A program made the position numbers and the translations under genes. From Pseudomonadota bacterium (GTDB taxonomy: Bacteria > Desulfobacterota > Desulfobacteria > Desulfobacterales > JAHIVH01), in the NCBI GenBank assembly GCA_018816735.1, contig JAHIVH010000081.1, forward strand, positions 172,894 to 236,893: a stretch of DNA of 64,000 nt, given 5' to 3'. The notes below the pieces were generated by a model. It saw only the letters and a list, made by a program, of their open reading frames with translations, did not search any database and had not been told where the DNA came from. Below, piece by piece: positions 63,461-64,000 of the stretch. Position 1 is the first letter of the stretch. Each line of letters begins with the position of its first letter.

Positions 63461-64000
63461 ATTTTTTTCATCAAATCAGTCCTTGAAAAATGTTGTTATA
63501 CCCTTAAAAAAACTAACCAATAAACATCGTTCTCTAAATATTTTAATATATAAACTATATTTTTTTTGTGTTGACAATAATTTTCTCCTTTGTTAGCAGG
63601 AAAAATAATATCATAAAATTTATTATTATTTGATGGTGTATATCTCTTAATTATAAGATTTAAATCAAAACTCTGTAAATTAGCAGTGTGAAAAGCATAC
63701 GGCTATAAAATGCTTGCACCAATGTTGCTACGAGTGCCTGCAATAGGAGCCGTGTATTTGTCCAGGTGGAAGTATTCTTATGGCCGCCCAATAACCTGAA
63801 CTGAAGGAAAGCAATTTAGGTTAATTAGTGTCTGACCGAAAACCCCTCATTTTTGATTATTTCGAGAGGGCCGAATCGGCGTTTCGAGTCATAAATCTTG
63901 CCTCAGGATCTCCGAGGAGTAGATTTAGGAACTCTTTTATTGTATTTCCCTGTTTTCAGATATACCTCTCCTGTCTCACTTATGATTCATTATAAAGAAA
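63461..64000. other. AT-rich intergenic DNA to the right edge, unassigned
   Basis: I see no frame with coding character here. From about 63828 the sequence becomes less AT-rich, and the stretch around 63828-63960 has the look of a mobile-element terminus or untranslated end, but no inverted repeat partner or transposase is inside the window. No tRNA is visible. Confidence 0.3.

Noticed and set aside
63840..63985. Minus-strand frame near the right edge as the end of a transposase
   Set aside because: Only about 30 open codons without a start and with a stop just upstream; no transposase motif could be seen.
1..64000. CRISPR arrays, rRNA and tRNA genes
   Set aside because: No regularly spaced direct repeats, rRNA core sequences or tRNA cloverleaf-like stretches with TTC-A loops were recognised on either strand by eye.

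Overview
The window looks like chromosomal DNA from an anaerobic Desulfobacterota bacterium, most likely of the Desulfobacterales. This is an inference from gene content. It rests on apparent selenocysteine decoding, CCG-domain and multi-cluster ferredoxin proteins, a split archaeal-type glutamate synthase, a nonaheme cytochrome, a tRNA-queuosine mannosyltransferase homologue and a moderate, somewhat AT-leaning base composition. I recognised no rRNA, tRNA, CRISPR array or intact insertion sequence.

Layout. 1-8.9 kb holds a partial edge gene, a pentapeptide-repeat remnant, a queuosine-tRNA mannosyltransferase homologue, a MerB-like gene read through two in-frame TGA codons, a lipoprotein, a ZorA/ZorB-like ion-driven motor pair followed by a MORN-repeat protein, and asd. 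9.1-14.3 kb is a three-gene glutamate synthase operon. 14.3-15.2 kb is a frameshifted Fe-S protein gene. 15.9-34.9 kb is a long, mostly tightly packed plus-strand cluster for an unusual lipid. It encodes a PfaC-like dehydratase/acyltransferase, an MMPL/RND exporter, a fused fatty-acyl-AMP ligase-ACP-oxoamine synthase, a UbiA-type transferase, a lipid kinase, a ThiL-like kinase, a methyltransferase, a flavoprotein, a condensation-type acyltransferase and two paralogous lipoproteins. It also carries two decayed gene fragments. 35-45.3 kb is a mixed housekeeping and accessory stretch: EAL/HDOD, DUF2156, a deletion scar joining a broken methyltransferase to a hydrolase, a binding protein, MscS, pirin, an FAD dehydrogenase, a B12 radical-SAM protein and an Lrp regulator. 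45.6-51.1 kb has panB and a group of envelope genes ending in mltF. 51.3-56.4 kb is a lipid or acyl-CoA operon (thiolase-like, epimerase/reductase, acyl-CoA ligase, CCG Fe-S protein). 56.6-60.6 kb is a periplasmic binding protein translationally coupled to a histidine kinase. 60.65-63.0 kb has a VapC remnant and a membrane-anchored cytochrome with an octaheme hydroxylamine-oxidoreductase-like domain. The last kilobase is AT-rich and unassigned.

The strongest novelty is the gene at 2064-2816. Two in-frame TGA codons fall where the two catalytic cysteines of the organomercurial lyase MerB would be. Each is followed, 18 or 19 nt later, by a small hairpin with a GUC or GGUC apical loop, the same core as the E. 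coli fdhF SECIS. The second is the 16-34 kb cluster, which reads as a pathway for a sphingolipid-like or other amino-ketone lipid that is then elaborated and exported; the product is not predictable from sequence alone.
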